Positions 29,935-32,012 of a stretch of DNA of 32,012 bases are shown one piece after another. The notes beneath the pieces were generated by a model. It ran no database searches and was not told the origin of the DNA. It saw only the letters and a program-made list of their open reading frames with translations. Position 1 is the stretch's first letter; every line of letters begins with the position of its first letter. A program made the position numbers and the translations under genes. Source of the DNA: Acidobacteriota bacterium (lineage in GTDB: Bacteria > Acidobacteriota > Terriglobia > Terriglobales > Acidobacteriaceae). The stretch covers positions 1-32,012 of the forward strand of contig JAJZVZ010000049.1 in assembly GCA_021846945.1 (NCBI GenBank). The letters are read 5' to 3'.

Positions 29935-30159
29935 TCGCATTCTCTATCTTCCTCATTCCATTCGCAAATCTAGGAAAATAGGAAGTTTGTACGATTCCCA
30001 TTCCGTCCGAATTGTCCAAATTATCCGGTCAATTGAGTCCCTGAGGTGCTATTTGCATGACAACAGGGTACGCTCATTTCAGGGCAAAAGCCCCACCATC
30101 GCTTTTTGCTGGTAGAAGTAGGGGCTCAGACTTGATTCCGGCGGAGCCTCAAGGAGCCT

Positions 30160-30441
30160 CTATCGGGAGTCTACTGCGAGCTGCGAAGAGAGACCAGTAA
30201 GTAGCTCGACAACCACGTCGACCAGATTCTTGACGCCCCGGGCAAGCCGGCCCAGCTTAAAAACAACGAGGGTGTCGCCGTCACGAAACGTTTCCGGGGC
30301 TTTGGAGAACGCGGGGCGCGCGGCGCGACTGCCGCTTGTTCTTTCCTGGAAGCTCTTCTTGCAACCTGTTGTGATTAGCGCGTCTATCTGCAGATCGAGA
30401 TTCTGATTGTTGGTAGATACGCGCGCATAGCATATCAACAT
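30160..30441 (-). pseudogene. Truncated serine recombinase (resolvase/invertase)
   Basis: The frame of 93 residues matches only the N-terminal catalytic part of the resolvase/invertase family: MLICYARVSTNNQNLDLQ with the nucleophile Ser9, then TSGSRAARPAF, and GDTLVVFKLGRLARGVKNLVD. Intact enzymes continue through the long E-helix to a DNA-binding HTH. Here homology ends after VELL and a stop follows. I could not follow the remainder in the other frames. It may be a relic of a transposon or a genomic island next to tRNA-Ser. No transposase or terminal repeats are seen nearby. Confidence 0.75.
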
Positions 30442-30845
30442 GGCGTGCTCTACTCTCGGTTGCGTAACGGTAAGAGCCGGAGCCGTGCGCGTTTGGGATC
30501 AACCGTTACCAGAGCGCTTGCAGTCCACCATGAGGCTGTAGCAGCTTGTCGGATGCGCAAGGCATTGAAGTCGCCGACGTAACATCATGATCGCCTGTCA
30601 GTAACCATCGGCTTATTACTTTATGGATTCTTGTTTGTTACCGCTCGCACTCGCTGTTTATAGGCCCACTTAGTCTTGACTAATTCTACTCTTGAGATAT
30701 ACTTGGTTCACTTTTCTTCGGCCGTCGGCGCAACCTTCGAAGCGCAACTTAGCGAGCCATCACGAGATATGGCTCTGCAAGGTCTGCCTCTTCTCATCTA
30801 CGCTTGGCGTCTAGCGTAGAAGCATACTCTTGCACGGGGGGAGCT
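30442..30845. other. 404-base region between the recombinase remnant and the LuxR gene
   Basis: It holds an 8-bp inverted repeat (GTAACGGT at 30464-30471 and ACCGTTAC at 30502-30509, centre spacing 30 bases), which could be a resolvase-type binding site upstream of the recombinase, and the promoter of the LuxR gene. I see no gene in the rest. Confidence 0.4.
30676..30703 (+). promoter_or_regulatory. Sigma70-type promoter for the LuxR-type regulator
   Basis: TTGACT (30676-30681) and TATACT (30698-30703) are separated by 16 bases and lie about 140 bases before the likely ATG. This is the best -35/-10 pair I see in the window. Confidence 0.55.
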
Positions 30846-31595
30846 ATGCGAACGGGTCAACGGCCAATTGCTATTCTTATCGCCTGCGAGCGGAAGATGG
30901 ATTCCGAATTATTCTCGCAGGCGCTCAATCAGCATCCGGGATTTCGCATTGTCGCCTGCGCAGCCAGTGTGAAGGACGTCCTCGATGCTGTTCGTACGAC
31001 ATCGGTGGGTGTAGCCCTGATCAGCACGGCCCTGGAGGATGGTCCGCTAAGTGGTGTTCTAGCACTTCGACAGATGCATGAGATTTGTCCGGGCGTCAAG
31101 GGAGTGATTCTCTCCGAGGGGACGGAAGCCCATCTGATCGTGTCTGTCTTTCGTGCCGGTGCCAGAGGAGTCTTTTGCCTGAAGAAAGACGGGGTTGAGA
31201 AGCTCTGTCGGTGCGTGGAGCAGGTTAATGAAGGTCAAATTTGGGCGAGCAGCCCACAACTCCTGCAAGTCCTGAACGCCCTCTCGCAGTCTGCACCGCT
31301 TCGCATTGTTGATGCAAACGGAACCCAACTGCTCACTAAACGCGAAGAGGATGTGGCTCGCCTTGTTATGAAGGGATTAACCAACCGGGGAATCGCCCAC
31401 GAACTGAACCTGAGTGAACATACAATCCGGAACAATCTATTCCGGATCTTCGACAAGCTCGGCATTTCCACACGAGTCGAGCTCGCGCTCTATGCGGTCA
31501 CCGCACCGGTTCGCGATTCCCCGATGGCGCGTATGGACCGCGCAGATTCGGAAGCCAGATCGCTCCCTCTCGGCCAACGCTCATTCGTTCAGTAG
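30846..31595 (+). CDS. LuxR/NarL-type regulator with degenerate receiver domain
   Basis: ATG 30846 has GGGGGGAG just upstream, which decides against the longer frame from 30804. The 249-residue protein has an N-terminal receiver-like domain (about 8-125) and a C-terminal LuxR HTH: LLTKREEDVARLVMKGLTNRG, then ELNLSEHTIRNNLFRIFDKLGI, near 175-225. The receiver lacks the expected residues. The phospho-acceptor Asp at the end of strand 3 is Ser60 (VALISTAL), and the acidic pair after strand 1 is CER. It is thus unlikely to be switched by phosphorylation. The sequence between the domains (VNEGQIWASSPQLLQVL) resembles a group of regulators I associate with Acidobacteriota. The target genes are unknown. 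Confidence 0.88.
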   Translation: MRTGQRPIAILIACERKMDSELFSQALNQHPGFRIVACAASVKDVLDAVRTTSVGVALISTALEDGPLSGVLALRQMHEICPGVKGVILSEGTEAHLIVSVFRAGARGVFCLKKDGVEKLCRCVEQVNEGQIWASSPQLLQVLNALSQSAPLRIVDANGTQLLTKREEDVARLVMKGLTNRGIAHELNLSEHTIRNNLFRIFDKLGISTRVELALYAVTAPVRDSPMARMDRADSEARSLPLGQRSFVQ

Positions 31596-31906
31596 GGTCG
31601 GTGGATCGCGCTTACCAGCGCAGAGTAGACCGCTGAGCGCCAGCAGCCTTTCAGGCGGTGAGTTGAGGTGTGCGGGTAAGACCCCGTCTCGCTCCCGCTT
31701 TCGCCTACTCCGCCTCCATCGGCCTCCATGCAGCCAAGCCATCGCCAATTGTCAAAACACATGGTCCATTCGTCTCTATCGCAATAGAGATGAATGTACC
31801 AGTCCTCCTGAGAATTGATTTCCCTACTCAAGTCTTCGAAATCAATACAAATGTACCGGGTACATCCATTCTCTTGTGTTGATTGCCTCGTCGCCGTATT
31901 CTGCAT
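31589..31906 (-). CDS. Doubtful small protein, unknown function
   Basis: A frame of 105 residues from ATG 31906 has a stretch of protein-like character, rich in Trp and acidic residues (RYICIDFEDLSREIN, then EDWYIHLYCDRDEW). The C-terminal 45 residues are low in such character. An upstream GTG at 31987 extends it further. The ribosome binding site is weak (GTAGAG). It overlaps the end of the LuxR gene by 7 bases on the opposite strand. I do not recognise it; it may be spurious. Confidence 0.3.
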   Translation of the reverse strand: MQNTATRQSTQENGCTRYICIDFEDLSREINSQEDWYIHLYCDRDEWTMCFDNWRWLGCMEADGGGVGESGSETGSYPHTSTHRLKGCWRSAVYSALVSAIHRPY

Positions 31907-32012
31907 CTCTACGCAGCCAGTTCTAAACCTGAGATGTGAAGAAGACCGCGTTAAGAGGGCTGGAAGATGAGGACGTTGCAGTTGCACGGCGCAAGGCGAT
32001 TCGAATTGATCA
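31596..32012. other. Window end without a convincing gene
   Basis: Apart from the doubtful minus-strand frame, this 417-base stretch has only a 15-base palindrome, ATGTACC-G-GGTACAT at 31850-31864, that could be a protein-binding site. No RNA gene or terminator is apparent. Confidence 0.35.

Noticed and set aside
30089..30126. AGCCCC/GGGGCT inverted repeat downstream of tRNA-Ser as a terminator or small RNA
   Set aside because: The stem is short with a loop of 26 bases and no T-run; chance pairing is likely.

Overview
The window is a bacterial chromosome segment of fairly high GC with dense coding on both strands. I infer an Acidobacteriota-like soil bacterium. The grounds are the style of the secreted glycoside hydrolases, the LuxR-type regulator with a degenerate receiver, the outer-membrane barrels (so Gram-negative) and the glycan genes. 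This is recognition by eye, not a database match.

Layout. 1-3158 (minus strand): a secreted protein of unknown function cut by the window edge, a stand-alone glutamate formimidoyltransferase, a PagL-like barrel protein and YebC. 3443-4776 (plus): a beta-barrel protein translationally coupled to a small secreted, cysteine-free protein. 4816-7339 (minus): rfbB-rfbA-rfbC for dTDP-sugar synthesis, joined by 4-base overlaps. 7621-13648 (plus): gltB-gltD glutamate synthase.

13989-21256 is a surface-glycan region: four family-2 glycosyltransferase genes (one on the minus strand), a methyltransferase, a Wzx-like flippase and a protein that joins a GT2 domain to a CE4 polysaccharide deacetylase domain. 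Together with the rfb genes this suggests assembly and export of a deoxysugar-containing surface glycan, although rfbD and a polymerase are not in the window. 21366-26247 (minus) holds secreted glycoside hydrolases: a GH27 alpha-galactosidase-like protein whose C-terminal domain is cut off by an in-frame TAA, and a GH106-like alpha-L-rhamnosidase.

26390-27205 is a decay zone: a higB-like remnant, a truncated higA-like antitoxin and a truncated PD-(D/E)XK nuclease, the last two fused tail to tail. Housekeeping genes follow: purS, ppa, an APC-family permease and tRNA-Ser(GCT). After the tRNA come a truncated serine recombinase and a LuxR-type regulator whose receiver lacks the phosphorylatable Asp.

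I see no rRNA, CRISPR array, intact insertion sequence or obvious defence island. The strongest leads are the glycan cassette with its GT2-CE4 fusion, the in-frame stop in the GH27 gene, the tail-to-tail truncation junction, and the coupled barrel/small-protein pair. None is proven to be a new system.
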